From Microbispora rosea subsp. aerata (GTDB lineage: Bacteria > Actinomycetota > Actinomycetes > Streptosporangiales > Streptosporangiaceae): a stretch of DNA of 64,000 nt. The notes below the pieces were generated by a model. The model ran no database searches and was not told where the DNA came from. It worked only from the letters and a program-made list of their open reading frames with translations. Shown here one piece after another: positions 1 to 9,049 of the stretch; within the stretch, counting starts at the first letter, position 1, and every line of letters starts with the position of its first letter. The translations under genes and the position numbers were made by a program. The DNA is taken from NCBI RefSeq assembly GCF_014647835.1, contig NZ_BMPY01000001.1:1-64000 (forward strand), given 5' to 3'.

Positions 1-893
1 GTCTCGCAGGCCAGGTCGGGCACCACGCCGAGGACGACGCCCTTGGCCGTGGAGACCCGCCACGTGCCAGACCCGGAGTCGAACCGGACCACGGGCGGGT
101 GCCCGGCCGAGGTGATGGTGTATTCCCCCGTCGCCAGGTCGAGCTCCAGATGGACCGCGGTGACGAACCCTTCGTCGCCGAGCTGGCGGTGCAGGTAGGA
201 GTTGCAGGCGGCGAGGAAGTCGTCCACCGAGCCGAGCAGCCCGCCGAAGGTGCCCGACAGCATGAGCGCGCGGGTGCCCGCGTCCACGCCTTTGCCCGAC
301 ACGTCGACGAGCGCCACCTGGACCCGGTCGCCCTCCCGCATCGAGACGACGAAGTCTCCGCCGAAGGACGATCCTCCCGCCTGCTTCAGCACCACCTTGC
401 CGCCCCAGTCCTTGGGGAGCGGCGGCAGCTCGCTCTGCCGTTTGAGCCGGTCGCGCAGCTCCAGCAGCATCGCGTCGCCGCGCAGGCCCTGCACGCCGAG
501 CTTGCCGCGGGTGCGCGCCATCGTCCAGGCGAGCGCGGCGGTGAAGCCCATCGTGATCAGCAGGCCGGGCCCGACGCTGGACACGCCCCTGACCGGCCCC
601 ATGTACGCCAGGGCCGCCACGACCGCGCACAGCAGGATCGCGAGGCTCCGCAGCCGGAGCTGGAGGCCGCCGATCAGCGTGAAGAGGATCAGCAGCGACG
701 GCGAGAACCAGTACGGGGACACGTCCGCGTCGAGCACGCCGAGCGCGATGGTGAGCACGACGAGGGCGACGAGGAGGTACCGGTCTTTCGACCAGACTTT
801 CCGAACAAAACGGACCAACGGCACCAAGAGTGGCACGCGCGATAGGAGCGCGCGCAGCCGCGGAGGGATCAGCGGCGCCGGACGGGAAGTCAT
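1..893 (-). CDS. SpoIIE/PP2C-type membrane serine phosphatase, C-terminus cut by window edge
   Basis: The frame is open from an ATG at 893 to the window edge (297 residues seen). About four hydrophobic segments (residues 39-55, 63-80, 84-98, 108-126) come before a cytoplasmic catalytic domain. That domain carries the metal-binding SpoIIE/RsbU signatures: GGDF with Asp180 and VDVSGKG with Asp197. Members dephosphorylate anti-sigma-factor antagonists or other phosphoserine proteins; the substrate here is unknown. A GAGG about 5 nt upstream supports the start. The gene diverges from the eis-type gene across a 117-bp gap. The missing end should hold the last PP2C strands and acidic residues. The family is sure from the motifs; the role in a partner-switching pathway is inferred. 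Confidence 0.88.
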   Translation of the reverse strand, partial: MTSRPAPLIPPRLRALLSRVPLLVPLVRFVRKVWSKDRYLLVALVVLTIALGVLDADVSPYWFSPSLLILFTLIGGLQLRLRSLAILLCAVVAALAYMGPVRGVSSVGPGLLITMGFTAALAWTMARTRGKLGVQGLRGDAMLLELRDRLKRQSELPPLPKDWGGKVVLKQAGGSSFGGDFVVSMREGDRVQVALVDVSGKGVDAGTRALMLSGTFGGLLGSVDDFLAACNSYLHRQLGDEGFVTAVHLELDLATGEYTITSAGHPPVVRFDSGSGTWRVSTAKGVVLGVVPDLACE

Positions 894-1010
894 GATGGCC
901 TCGACTGTATCCGGACATCCCAGGTGGCGGCACCTGCTTGACCAACGTCTAGATCATCCGGCAGGGATATTGGGTCGCCCCGCACGGCGACCGCCTTCTA
1001 CCGTGAGCTG

Positions 1011-2246
1011 ATGAGCCTCACCGTGCGCACCATCGCCGAATCCGAATGGTCAACCTATTCGGACGTCCTATACGAGGCGTTCAACTCCTCTTATCCCCCC
1101 GAGCTGCGCGAGCGCTGGCGGGAGCTCACGGAGTTCGACCGCACGATCGCGGCCTTCGACGGCGACCTCGCGGTCGGCGGCGCGCAGATCCTGTCCTTCT
1201 CCATGACCGTGCCGGGCGGGCCGATTCCCGTGGCCGGCGTCACGTCGGTGGGCGTGCTCCCCTCACACCGCCGCCGCGGCGTGCTGACGGCGCTGATGAC
1301 CCGGCAGCTGCACGACCTGCACGAGGGGCGCGGGGAGGCCGTCGCCGCGCTCTACGCCAGCGAGGCCGGCATCTACGGCCGCTTCGGGTACGGCAGGGCC
1401 GCCGACGCCCTGTCCTTCCGCATCCCCACCCACCGTTCGGCGTTCACACGTTCGGCCCCCACCGATCCGGCGCTGCGCCTGCGCGTGGCCGACCCCGCGA
1501 AGTCGCTGGCCGGCCTCGCGCGCGTCTACGACTCCGTACGGCCCGCACGGCCCGGCCTCTACGCGCGATCGGAGGCGTACTGGCGGGCGGAGATCCTCCC
1601 GGACACCGAGCACGACCGGGGCGGGATGGGCCCGCTGCGCTGCCTGATCGCGGAGGACGCGGCGGGCCCCCGCGGCTACGCGCTGTTCCGGGTGAGGGCG
1701 GGCTGGGACGAGCACGTCGTGCCGGACGGGGAGGTCCGGCTCCTGGAACTGTTCGCGTGCGACCCCGCGGCGTACGCGCTGGTCTGGCGCGGCGTCCTCG
1801 ACCGGGACCTGTGCGCGGTCGTCCACGCCGGGAGGCGGCCGGTGGACGACCCGATCACGCACCTGCTCGCCGAGCCCCGCCAGCTCAACGCCGTCTGGGT
1901 CGACGACCTGTGGATCCGCCTGGTGGACGTGGACCGGGCCCTGGCCGCCCGCGCGTACGCCGCCCCCGCCGACCTGGTCATCGAGGTGGAAGACGAGCTC
2001 TGCCCGTGGAACGCCGGCCGCTGGCGTCTGAAGGCGGCCGGCGGGCAGGCGTGGTGCGGACGCGGCGACGCGCCCGCCGACCTCACGCTCCCGGTCGGCG
2101 TGCTGGGCGCGGCCTACCTCGGCGGGCGGCCCCTGCGGGCGGCGGCGGACGCCGGGCTGGTGCGGGAGCACCGCGACGGCGCCCTGCGGGAGCTGTCCGC
2201 CGCGATGGCCTGGGACCCCGCGCCGTGGGGCTGCCGGGTCTTCTGA
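1011..2246 (+). CDS. eis: Eis-family GNAT N-acetyltransferase (411 aa)
   Basis: This is an Eis-type acetyltransferase, a family that acetylates amines such as aminoglycosides at several positions using acetyl-CoA. The N-terminal GNAT half has the acetyl-CoA loop VGVLPSHRRRG (residues 80-90) and a conserved YGRFGYG stretch (122-128). A second GNAT-like half and a sterol-carrier-like C-terminal domain follow. The length is normal for the family. The protein ends in Phe411; in M. tuberculosis Eis the C-terminal Phe carboxylate takes part in catalysis, so the active site looks intact. The ATG follows GTGAGCTG and no better upstream start is visible. It may affect aminoglycoside tolerance, but that is inferred only from the family. 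Confidence 0.85.
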   Translation: MSLTVRTIAESEWSTYSDVLYEAFNSSYPPELRERWRELTEFDRTIAAFDGDLAVGGAQILSFSMTVPGGPIPVAGVTSVGVLPSHRRRGVLTALMTRQLHDLHEGRGEAVAALYASEAGIYGRFGYGRAADALSFRIPTHRSAFTRSAPTDPALRLRVADPAKSLAGLARVYDSVRPARPGLYARSEAYWRAEILPDTEHDRGGMGPLRCLIAEDAAGPRGYALFRVRAGWDEHVVPDGEVRLLELFACDPAAYALVWRGVLDRDLCAVVHAGRRPVDDPITHLLAEPRQLNAVWVDDLWIRLVDVDRALAARAYAAPADLVIEVEDELCPWNAGRWRLKAAGGQAWCGRGDAPADLTLPVGVLGAAYLGGRPLRAAADAGLVREHRDGALRELSAAMAWDPAPWGCRVF

Positions 2247-2288
2247 TCACGGCCGGGCCGCCGGCATGATCGGCGTAGGCTTCAGGAC

Positions 2289-2468
2289 ATGGCGCTGCAG
2301 AATTTGCAGATCACCGCGATCACGGCGATGCGGGCCCGCGACGTGTCCCGGCCGACGCCCGAGCAGCTCGAGGCCGCCGACCGCAGGCCCCTGCGCGACG
2401 AGATGCCCCGGCGAGAGCCCCGCCGGGGCCGGGACAGGGACAGGGAAACCCGCCAGGCGCAGGACTAG
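2289..2468 (+). CDS. Small basic protein of unknown function (59 aa)
   Basis: A short frame begins 42 nt after the eis-type gene with ATGGCGCTGCAG and ends in TAG. The product starts MALQNLQITAITAM and continues with an RDVSRPTPEQLEAADRR segment, then a tail very rich in Arg, Asp and Glu. Codon third positions are GC-rich, as in real genes here, and the first 35 residues look like a folded helix-strand unit rather than random translation. I do not recognise a function. It may be cotranscribed with the upstream gene. It could also be fortuitous; conservation in related genomes would decide. Confidence 0.5.
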   Translation: MALQNLQITAITAMRARDVSRPTPEQLEAADRRPLRDEMPRREPRRGRDRDRETRQAQD

Positions 2469-2493
2469 CCCGGCACCGTTCGCCGGGCTGGAG

Positions 2494-2575
2494 GGAGCGC
2501 AGCGGGCTTCGCGAGGACCGCAGCCCCCCTCCGGCGCGATGACCGACCCCGCCAACGGCCACTTGAGCCCCGCGC
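2494..2575. repeat. Dispersed intergenic repeat, copy 1
   Basis: Positions 2494-2520 match 54574-54600 at 26 of 27 bases, including an identical 20-mer (2501-2520). The similarity fades over the next 50 bp but keeps the order TCCGGC, CCGACCC, GCCAA. Both copies lie between genes. Confidence 0.6.
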
Positions 2576-2622
2576 GTCCGGACGTCGGCGGACGCCCCAC
2601 CTGACGGGCGGCGCCGCCGTGC

Positions 2623-2655
2623 CCTGAGCCGCCGGCGTCGCGCCGGCGGCTCAGG
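2623..2655. terminator. Perfect 15-bp hairpin between convergent genes
   Basis: The arms 2623-2637 and 2641-2655 are exact inverted complements around a 3-base loop (TCG). The hairpin sits between rightward eis plus the small gene and leftward rpiB, so it probably terminates both directions. There is no U-tract, as is usual in high-GC actinobacteria. Confidence 0.75.
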
Positions 2656-2666
2656 CGCCAAGCGGC

Positions 2667-2710
2667 GTATCGCTCAGCGCTGGTATCGCTCAGCGCCGTA
2701 TCGCTAGGCG
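2667..2710. repeat. Three tandem copies of a 14-bp motif over the rpiB stop
   Basis: GTATCGCTCAGCGC occurs at 2667-2680 and 2683-2696, and a diverged third copy (GTATCGCTAGGCG) at 2698-2710. The third copy contains the rpiB stop codon, so the gene end seems to have been duplicated downstream. Confidence 0.7.
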
Positions 2711-3174
2711 GGCAGCGGCGGCAGCTCGCCGGTGGTCTCGTAGTCGCTGAGCTGGCGGATGCGCCGGGCATGCCGCTCGGCCCCCGAGAACGGCGTGGCA
2801 AGGAAGAGCGCGACGAACCTGACGGCCTCCTCCGGCGTGTGCTGCCGGGCGCCCAGGCTGATCACGTTGGCGTCGTTGTGCTCGCGGGCCAGCTTCGCCG
2901 TGTCCTCGTTCCAGGCGAGGGCCGCGCGCACCCCGCGCACCTTGTTGGCGGCGATCTGCTCGCCGTTCCCCGAACCGCCGATCACTACCCCGAGGCTGCC
3001 CTCGTCGTTCGCCACGCCCTGCGCGGCGCGCAGCACGAACGGCGGATAGTCGTCCTCCGCGTCGTAGACGTGGGGGCCGCAGTCTTCCACCTCGTGGCCC
3101 TGCTCCTTCAGCCAGGAGACCAGATGGTTCTTCAGCTCGTAGCCGGCATGATCGGCACCGATGTAGACACGCAC
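2704..3174 (-). CDS. rpiB: Ribose-5-phosphate isomerase B
   Basis: RpiB interconverts ribose 5-phosphate and ribulose 5-phosphate in the pentose phosphate pathway, in the cytoplasm. The 156-residue protein begins MRVYIGADHAG, with Asp9-His10 of the phosphate/ring-opening site. It carries the GGSGNGEQ loop with Glu72, matching the actinobacterial type that uses Glu as catalytic base instead of the Cys of the E. coli enzyme. Length is typical. The gene is monocistronic on the minus strand and diverges from def. The stop codon lies inside a small tandem repeat (2667-2710), but the C-terminus (ELPPLPA) looks normal. Confidence 0.93.
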   Translation of the reverse strand: MRVYIGADHAGYELKNHLVSWLKEQGHEVEDCGPHVYDAEDDYPPFVLRAAQGVANDEGSLGVVIGGSGNGEQIAANKVRGVRAALAWNEDTAKLAREHNDANVISLGARQHTPEEAVRFVALFLATPFSGAERHARRIRQLSDYETTGELPPLPA

Positions 3175-3282
3175 GGCACAAGTTTCCCAGAAGGCTTCTG
3201 GCGGCGACGACGCCGGGCTCCACTAAGGTAATAAGCGAAAGGGGCCTACGTCCCTTACACCCTCCGACCTGACGGGAGTGTC

Positions 3283-3771
3283 ATGCGCGAGCTTCGTTAC
3301 GTGGGCGACCCGGTCCTGCGTACCCCCGCCGAACCGGTGACGGACTTCGACCGCGAGCTGCGCCGCCTGGTCGACGAGATGTTCGCGATCATGTATCAGG
3401 CCGACGGCGTCGGTCTGGCGGGGCCGCAGATCGGCGTGGGCCGGCGGCTCTTCGTCTACGACATCAGCAACCGCAAGGGCCACGTGATCAACCCGGAGCT
3501 GACGATCGACGACCCCGAGCAGGTCGTGGAGGAGGAGGGCTGCCTGTCGGTGCCCGGCAAGGAGACCGGCAAGCCGCTCTACGCCCCGACCGCCCGCGCC
3601 GCCGGGGTGACCGTGCGCGGGGTCGACAAGCTCGGCCGGCCCGTCACCATCAAGGCCCGCGGCATGCTCGCCCGGTGCTTCCAGCACGAGTTCGACCACC
3701 TCGAGGGCAAGCTGTACGTCGACAGGCTGAGCAAGGACGAGCGCCGCAAGATCCTCCTCCAGACGCCCTGA
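3283..3771 (+). CDS. def: Peptide deformylase
   Basis: Def removes the N-formyl group from nascent proteins at the ribosome exit. All three metalloenzyme motifs are present: GVGLAGPQIG (42-51), EEGCLS with the metal ligand Cys87, and QHEFDH with His135, Glu136 and His139. The 162-residue length is standard. A GGGAG lies 5-6 nt before the ATG. The gene stands alone, diverging from rpiB and convergent with the aldehyde dehydrogenase gene. Actinobacteria often carry more than one deformylase, so this need not be the only copy. Confidence 0.95.
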   Translation: MRELRYVGDPVLRTPAEPVTDFDRELRRLVDEMFAIMYQADGVGLAGPQIGVGRRLFVYDISNRKGHVINPELTIDDPEQVVEEEGCLSVPGKETGKPLYAPTARAAGVTVRGVDKLGRPVTIKARGMLARCFQHEFDHLEGKLYVDRLSKDERRKILLQTP

Positions 3772-3790
3772 CCGGACGGCCCCGCGCATC

Positions 3791-3985
3791 GCCCCGGCCG
3801 GAACGGCGATCTCAACCGGCGCGGCGAGATCCTCGCGCGGCGTCCTGACGGGATCTTTGCGGACCGCCCCGGCCGCGCGGCGGCCCCATCCGGTACGGCG
3901 AGACCCACGCGTGGGTGCCCCGGCCGAGGCGGCGGTCCCAGCCGACAGGCGCAGGGGCCCCGGCCGAGGCGGCGGAACCGGGTCG
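3791..3985. repeat. Degenerate GCCCCGGCCG repeat cluster in a convergent gap
   Basis: The 10-mer GCCCCGGCCG starts at 3791, 3866, 3917 and 3957. The last two copies extend to an identical 19-mer (3917-3935 and 3957-3975) 40 bp apart. The cluster fills most of the 325-bp gap between def and the aldehyde dehydrogenase gene. No convincing reading frame lies in the gap. It may fold into hairpins, but I see no single clean terminator stem. Confidence 0.55.
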
Positions 3986-4096
3986 CCGCGATGAGGCGGG
4001 CCCCTCGCGCCGGCGCGGCGTCGCTAGCCGCATCGCCAGACCTCGGGGCCGCGCCGGTGGGGCGAGGCCGGCGTCCGCGGGCGGCCGTGAGCACTC

Positions 4097-5503
4097 CTAC
4101 AACTGGATGGCCTTGACCTCCAGGAACTCCTCCAGGCCGAACTCGCCGAGCTCACGGCCGATGCCGGAGTGCTTGTAGCCGCCGAACGGCGCCATCGTGT
4201 TGAACCGGCCGCCGTTGACGGCCACCTGCCCGGTGCGCAGGCGGCGCGCGACGGCGAGCGCCCTGTCCTCGGTGCCCGCCCACACCGCCCCCGACAGCCC
4301 GTACGGCGTGCCGTTGGCGATCTCGACCGCCTCGTCCTCCGACCCGAACGGGATGATCGACAGCACCGGGCCGAAGATCTCCTCCTGCTCGATGGACATG
4401 CCGGGCGAGACGCCCGCGAAGATCGCGGGCTCGACGTAGTAGCCGCGTTCCATGGGGTTGTCGGTCCCGCCGAGCACGAGGCGGGCGCCCTCCTCCTGGC
4501 CGCGGTTGATGTATCTGACGACCCGGTCGCGCTGGGCGGCGGACACCAGCGGCCCGAGGCGGGTGCCCTCGGCGAACGGATCACCCGGGGCGTAGGCGCC
4601 GGCCGCCTCCACGGCGAGCCGCACGGCGTCGTCGTACTGGTCCCAGTGCACGAGCATCCGGGTCAGCGCCGAGCAGGTCTGGCCCGAGTTGATATACGCC
4701 CCCGCGACCCCGTGCTTGACCGCCTTCTCCAGGTCGGCGTCGGGGAGGATGACGTTGGCGGACTTCCCGCCCAGCTCCAGGGCCACCCGCTTGACCGTCT
4801 CGGCCGCGAGGGCGGCGACCCGGCGGCCGGCCCTGGTGGACCCGGTGAACGAGACCATGTCCACGTCCGGGTGGGCGGCGATGGCCTCGCCGACCACGGG
4901 ACCATGGCCGCTGACCATGTTGAACACCCCGGGCGGCAGCCCGATCTCGTGGAAGATGCCGGCCAGCGCATATGCCGCGAGCGGCGCGACCTCGCTCGGC
5001 TTGAGCACCACCGTGCAGCCGGCGGCGAGCGCCGGGGCCACCTTGCACACGACCTGGTGGAGCGGGTAGTTCCACGGCGTGATCGCGCCGACCACCCCGA
5101 CGGGCTCGCGCACGATGAGCGAGTTGCCCACGCGGCCGCCGTCGAACTCGTACCGCTTGGCGAGGTCGGCGTAGGAGGCCAGCACCTCGGCGGGCATCAG
5201 CGTCTGCACCTTCAGCGCGAGCGTGAGCGGCGCGCCCATGTCGGTGGCGATCGTCGCCGCGATCTCCTGGGCGCGTTCCTTGAGCAGCCCGGCCGCCGCC
5301 CCCAGGAACGCGGCGCGCTCGGCCGGATCCAGCGCCGACCAGGCGGGGAAGGCGGCGCGGGCGGCGGCGACCGCCGGCTCGACGTCGGCGGGCGTCCCGG
5401 CGGGCACCCGGTCCACGACCTCCTCGGTCGCGGGGTTGACGACGTCGACGGCCTCGCGCGAGGCGGACGGAACCCAGGCCCCGTTCACGTAAAGGTGACG
5501 CAT
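4097..5503 (-). CDS. NAD(P)-dependent aldehyde dehydrogenase family protein
   Basis: The 468-residue protein is a full-length ALDH-superfamily enzyme oxidising an aldehyde to its acid with NAD(P)+. Visible motifs are PWNYP with Asn145, VLKPSE (167-171), SFTGSTRAG (218-225), LELGGKSA with the general base Glu243, and GQTC with the nucleophile Cys277. The substrate cannot be told from sequence. An alternative ATG lies three codons upstream (5512), but AAGGA sits about 8 nt before 5503, so I prefer 5503. It lies 95 bp downstream of the nitroreductase-like gene on the same strand and could be cotranscribed with it. Confidence 0.88.
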   Translation of the reverse strand: MRHLYVNGAWVPSASREAVDVVNPATEEVVDRVPAGTPADVEPAVAAARAAFPAWSALDPAERAAFLGAAAGLLKERAQEIAATIATDMGAPLTLALKVQTLMPAEVLASYADLAKRYEFDGGRVGNSLIVREPVGVVGAITPWNYPLHQVVCKVAPALAAGCTVVLKPSEVAPLAAYALAGIFHEIGLPPGVFNMVSGHGPVVGEAIAAHPDVDMVSFTGSTRAGRRVAALAAETVKRVALELGGKSANVILPDADLEKAVKHGVAGAYINSGQTCSALTRMLVHWDQYDDAVRLAVEAAGAYAPGDPFAEGTRLGPLVSAAQRDRVVRYINRGQEEGARLVLGGTDNPMERGYYVEPAIFAGVSPGMSIEQEEIFGPVLSIIPFGSEDEAVEIANGTPYGLSGAVWAGTEDRALAVARRLRTGQVAVNGGRFNTMAPFGGYKHSGIGRELGEFGLEEFLEVKAIQL

Positions 5504-5598
5504 GCCACTCATCCTTGCGCCTCGACTGTCAGATGGCGAGCCTTCCGGCCGAAACCTTTTCCAATCCGTTCGCTTACCGGTGAAGAAGTCAGTCAGCC

Positions 5599-6207
5599 TC
5601 AGGTGAAGATCGGCTCGCGGGTCCGCGACCGCTTCAGCTCGAAGAAGCCGTCGGTGCCGGCGACGAGCAGGACGCCGTCCCACAGCCGCGCGGCGGCCTC
5701 GCCCCTGGGGACGGGCGAGACGACCGGGCCGAAGAACGCCGTGCCCTCGACGGCGATCACCGGCGTGCCGACCTCCTGGCCGACCAGGTCGATGCCCTCT
5801 CCGTGCGAGCGCCGGACGGCCTCGTCGTACTCGTCGGAGTCGTGCGCCGCGACCAGCGCGGGGTCGAGCCCGGCGGCGGTCAGCGCCTCGGCGATGGTGT
5901 CCCGGTCGCGTGCGCGCCCCTCGTCGTGGAAGCGCCTGCCGAGCTCGGTGTAGAGGTCGCCGAGGACCTGCTCGCCGTACTTGTCCGCGGCGGCGGCCAG
6001 GACGCGTACGGCGCCGAGCGTCTGCTCGACCTTCTCGCGATAGTCGCCGGGGATGTCCTTGTCCTCGTTGAGCACCGCCAGGCTCATGATGCGCCAGCGC
6101 ACGTCGACGGGGCGCAGCGCCGCCACCTCGTGGATCCAGCGGGAGGTGATCCACGCCCAGGGGCAGGCGGGGTCGAACCAGAAATCGACAAGCTTTCGGT
6201 CAGACAC
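5599..6207 (-). CDS. DsbA-fold mycothiol-dependent nitroreductase-like protein (Rv2466c family)
   Basis: The 202-residue thioredoxin-fold protein resembles M. tuberculosis Rv2466c, a mycothiol-dependent reductase. It shares the FWFDPxCPW and WITSRW segments, the MSLAVLNE stretch, VGTPVIAV (the cis-Pro loop) and the ELKR tail. In Rv2466c the active site is CPWC. Here it is C15-P-W-A18, so the resolving Cys is Ala (codon GCG) and a monothiol mechanism with mycothiol is expected. GTG is the start. It diverges from pepN across a 183-bp gap. Fold and family are firm; the exact substrate is inferred. Confidence 0.8.
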   Translation of the reverse strand: MSDRKLVDFWFDPACPWAWITSRWIHEVAALRPVDVRWRIMSLAVLNEDKDIPGDYREKVEQTLGAVRVLAAAADKYGEQVLGDLYTELGRRFHDEGRARDRDTIAEALTAAGLDPALVAAHDSDEYDEAVRRSHGEGIDLVGQEVGTPVIAVEGTAFFGPVVSPVPRGEAAARLWDGVLLVAGTDGFFELKRSRTREPIFT

Positions 6208-6390
6208 TGTGACACCCTCTCGTACGGACTATCGTTCCCTCGGTCGTCAACCCGGGCGGGAAACCTCCTATTCCAGGTAGGAGCGATCTCGAATCCGCGA
6301 TGTCGGTGCGGCGTGGCAGGATTCGTGAAATCCCTGACGCGACGGGGCGGCGGGGATCCGGGGGCGTTGATCATGTGATGAGGAGCGGGT

Positions 6391-8955
6391 GTGGCAGGGA
6401 ATCTGACACGGGACGAGGCTCGGGAGCGGGCTCGGTTGCTCTCCGTGCAGTCCTACCAGGTCGAGCTCGACCTGACGGAAGGCGAGGAGAGGTTCGAGAG
6501 CATCACGACGGTCCGCTTCACCTCGAACCGCGAGGGGGCGGACACCTTCATCGATCTGCACGGCGCGCACGTGCGGAAGGTCGTACTCAACGGCAGAGAG
6601 CTGGACGTCAGCACCTACGACGCGGAGAAGGGCCGCATCCCGCTGCCGGGGCTCGCCGAGCACAACGAGCTGCGCGTGGACGCCGACTGCACCTACATGC
6701 GCACCGGTGAGGGCCTGCACCGCTTCGTCGACCCCGTGGACCAGAAGGTCTACCTGCACAGCCAGTTCGAGACGGCCGACGCGCACCGGATGTACGCGTG
6801 CTTCGACCAGCCCGACCTCAAGGCGACCTTCGAGCTGACCGTGCTCGCGCCCGAGGACTGGGAGGTCGTGTCCAACTCGGCTCCCGACTCCGTCGAGCAG
6901 CTGGAGGAGCACCGCGGGCGGCACGGCACGCTGCAGGCGGCCAAGCGCTGGCACTTCCCGCCGACGCCCGTCATGTCGACGTACATCACGGCCCTCGTCG
7001 CCGGGCCGTACGCGGTCGTGCGGGACGAGCACGACGGGATCCCGCTGGGGATCTACGTGCGGCGTTCGCTCGCCGAGCACCTCGACCCCGAGAACATCTT
7101 CGAGGTCACCAAGCAGGGCTTCGACTTCTTCCACCGCGTCTTCGGCCTGCGCTACCCCTTCGGCAAGTACGACCAGCTGTTCGTGCCGGAGTTCAACGCG
7201 GGCGCGATGGAGAACGCCGGCGCGGTGACGTTCCTGGAGGACTACGTCTTCCGCTCGCGCGTGACCGACGCGCTCATCGAGCGCCGCGCCGAGACGATCC
7301 TGCACGAGATGGCGCACATGTGGTTCGGCGACCTCGTCACCATGCGCTGGTGGGACGACCTGTGGCTGAACGAGTCGTTCGCCACCTACATGTCCGTGCT
7401 GTGCCAGGCCGAGGCCACCCGGTGGGGCCAGGGCGCGTGGACGACGTTCGCCAACGTGGAGAAGGCCTGGGCCTACCGGCAGGACCAGCTCCCCTCCACC
7501 CACCCCATCGCCGCAGACATCCCGGACATGCAGGCCGTCGAGGTCAACTTCGACGGCATCACGTACGCCAAGGGCGCCTCGGTGCTCAAGCAGCTCGTCG
7601 CGTACGTGGGGCTCGACAACTTCCTCGCCGGGGTGCGCGACTACTTCAACGAGCACGCCTGGAAGAACACCACCCTGCAGGACCTGCTGTCGGCGCTGGA
7701 GCGCACCTCCGGGCGCGACCTGTCGTCCTGGTCGAAGGAGTGGCTGGAGACCTCGGGCGTCAACACGCTGCGCCCGTCGTTCACCGTGGACGACGAGGGC
7801 CGGTTCCTGAGCTTCGACGTGCTGCAGGAGGCCACGAAGGAGCACCCGACGCTGCGCTCGCACCGGGTGGCCATCGGCCTGTACTCGATGCGGGACGGCG
7901 TGCTGACCAGGACCAAGCGGGTCGAGCTCGACGTGGTCGGGGCGCGCACTCCCGTGCCCGACCTGGTCGGCGAGGTCCAGCCCGACCTCGTGCTGGTGAA
8001 CGACGACGACCTCACGTACGCGAAGATCCGCCTCGACGACCGGTCGCTGCGGACCCTCGTGAACGGCGGGATCAGCGCGTTCGCCGAGTCGCTGCCCCGC
8101 GCGCTGTGCTGGTCGGCCGCCTGGGACATGACGCGCGACGCCGAGATGGCCACCCGCGACTACGTCAAGCTGGTCGTCTCCGGCATCGACTCGGTGCGCG
8201 ACCTCACCGTCCTGCAGACCGTGCTGCGCCAGGCCCGCCAGGCCGTGCAGCAGTACGCCGACCCGGCGTGGCGGGCCACCGGCCTGAACGAGCTGGCCAA
8301 GGCGCTGCGCCGCCTCATCGCGGCGGCCGAGCCGGGCTCGGACCACCAGCTCGCCTACGTCAACGCCCTCGCCGCGACCGCCACCTCGCCCGAGGACCTG
8401 GCGTTCCTCAAGGGCATCCTCGACGGCACCGAGGTGCCCGAGGGCCTGGCCGTCGACACCGACCTGCGCTGGACGCTCATCCACGCGCTGGTGTCCGGCG
8501 GCGTGCTGGGCGCCGCGGAGATCGACGCGGAGCTGGCCAGGGACGCCACCGCGACCGGCGAGCGCTCGGCCGCGACCAGCCGCGCCTCGATCCCGACGCC
8601 GGAGGCCAAGGCCGAGACCTGGGCGAAGATCGTCGAAGGGAAGCTGAGCGGCGCGCTGCTGCGCGCCACGATCCTCGGCTTCATGGACCCGCACCACCCC
8701 GAGCTGCTGGAGCCGTACGCGGACCGGTACTTCGAGGAGGTCGGGCGCGTCTGGGGCGAGTGGACCTCCGACATGGCGCAGAACTTCGTCGTCGGCTGCT
8801 ACCCCGCGCTGCTGATCCGTCCGGAGACCGTGACCCGCACGCAGGACCACATCGACAGCGCGCAGCCGCCGCACGCGCTGCGGCGCCTGCTGCTCGAGGG
8901 CGCCGACGGCGTCAGCCGGGCCCTGCGCGCCCGCGCCAAGGACGCCTCCGCGTGA
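6391..8955 (+). CDS. pepN: Aminopeptidase N (M1 family zinc metallopeptidase)
   Basis: PepN trims N-terminal amino acids from peptides in the cytoplasm. The 854-residue protein has the substrate-anchoring GAMEN motif (271-275). The zinc site HEMAH is at His305, Glu306 and His309, and the third ligand Glu328 (NESFA) lies 18 residues further on, a complete M1 active site. The C-terminal half is the helical ERAP1-like domain. The GTG start follows GAGGAGCGG at good spacing. Length is typical for actinobacterial PepN. It is a single gene followed by a hairpin at 8970-9016. Confidence 0.96.
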   Translation: MAGNLTRDEARERARLLSVQSYQVELDLTEGEERFESITTVRFTSNREGADTFIDLHGAHVRKVVLNGRELDVSTYDAEKGRIPLPGLAEHNELRVDADCTYMRTGEGLHRFVDPVDQKVYLHSQFETADAHRMYACFDQPDLKATFELTVLAPEDWEVVSNSAPDSVEQLEEHRGRHGTLQAAKRWHFPPTPVMSTYITALVAGPYAVVRDEHDGIPLGIYVRRSLAEHLDPENIFEVTKQGFDFFHRVFGLRYPFGKYDQLFVPEFNAGAMENAGAVTFLEDYVFRSRVTDALIERRAETILHEMAHMWFGDLVTMRWWDDLWLNESFATYMSVLCQAEATRWGQGAWTTFANVEKAWAYRQDQLPSTHPIAADIPDMQAVEVNFDGITYAKGASVLKQLVAYVGLDNFLAGVRDYFNEHAWKNTTLQDLLSALERTSGRDLSSWSKEWLETSGVNTLRPSFTVDDEGRFLSFDVLQEATKEHPTLRSHRVAIGLYSMRDGVLTRTKRVELDVVGARTPVPDLVGEVQPDLVLVNDDDLTYAKIRLDDRSLRTLVNGGISAFAESLPRALCWSAAWDMTRDAEMATRDYVKLVVSGIDSVRDLTVLQTVLRQARQAVQQYADPAWRATGLNELAKALRRLIAAAEPGSDHQLAYVNALAATATSPEDLAFLKGILDGTEVPEGLAVDTDLRWTLIHALVSGGVLGAAEIDAELARDATATGERSAATSRASIPTPEAKAETWAKIVEGKLSGALLRATILGFMDPHHPELLEPYADRYFEEVGRVWGEWTSDMAQNFVVGCYPALLIRPETVTRTQDHIDSAQPPHALRRLLLEGADGVSRALRARAKDASA

Positions 8956-8969
8956 CCCTTTAGTCGTTC

Positions 8970-9016
8970 GCGGGACCCCGCCGGATCACTCCGGGATCAC
9001 CCCCGGCGGGGCCCGC
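8970..9016 (+). terminator. Hairpin after pepN
   Basis: CCCCGCCGG (8976-8984) pairs with CCGGCGGGG (9003-9011). The outer GCGGG (8970-8974) pairs with CCCGC (9012-9016) across one bulged A. It lies 15 bp after the pepN stop and probably ends that transcript. Confidence 0.65.
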
Positions 9017-9049
9017 AACGCCGCACGCGTGAGTCAGTAGGGTCGTCAG

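Noticed and set aside
6268-8874. 868-codon open frame antisense to pepN
   Set aside because: It is the GC-bias shadow of pepN: low-complexity Arg/Val/Gly product, no domains, no ribosome site.
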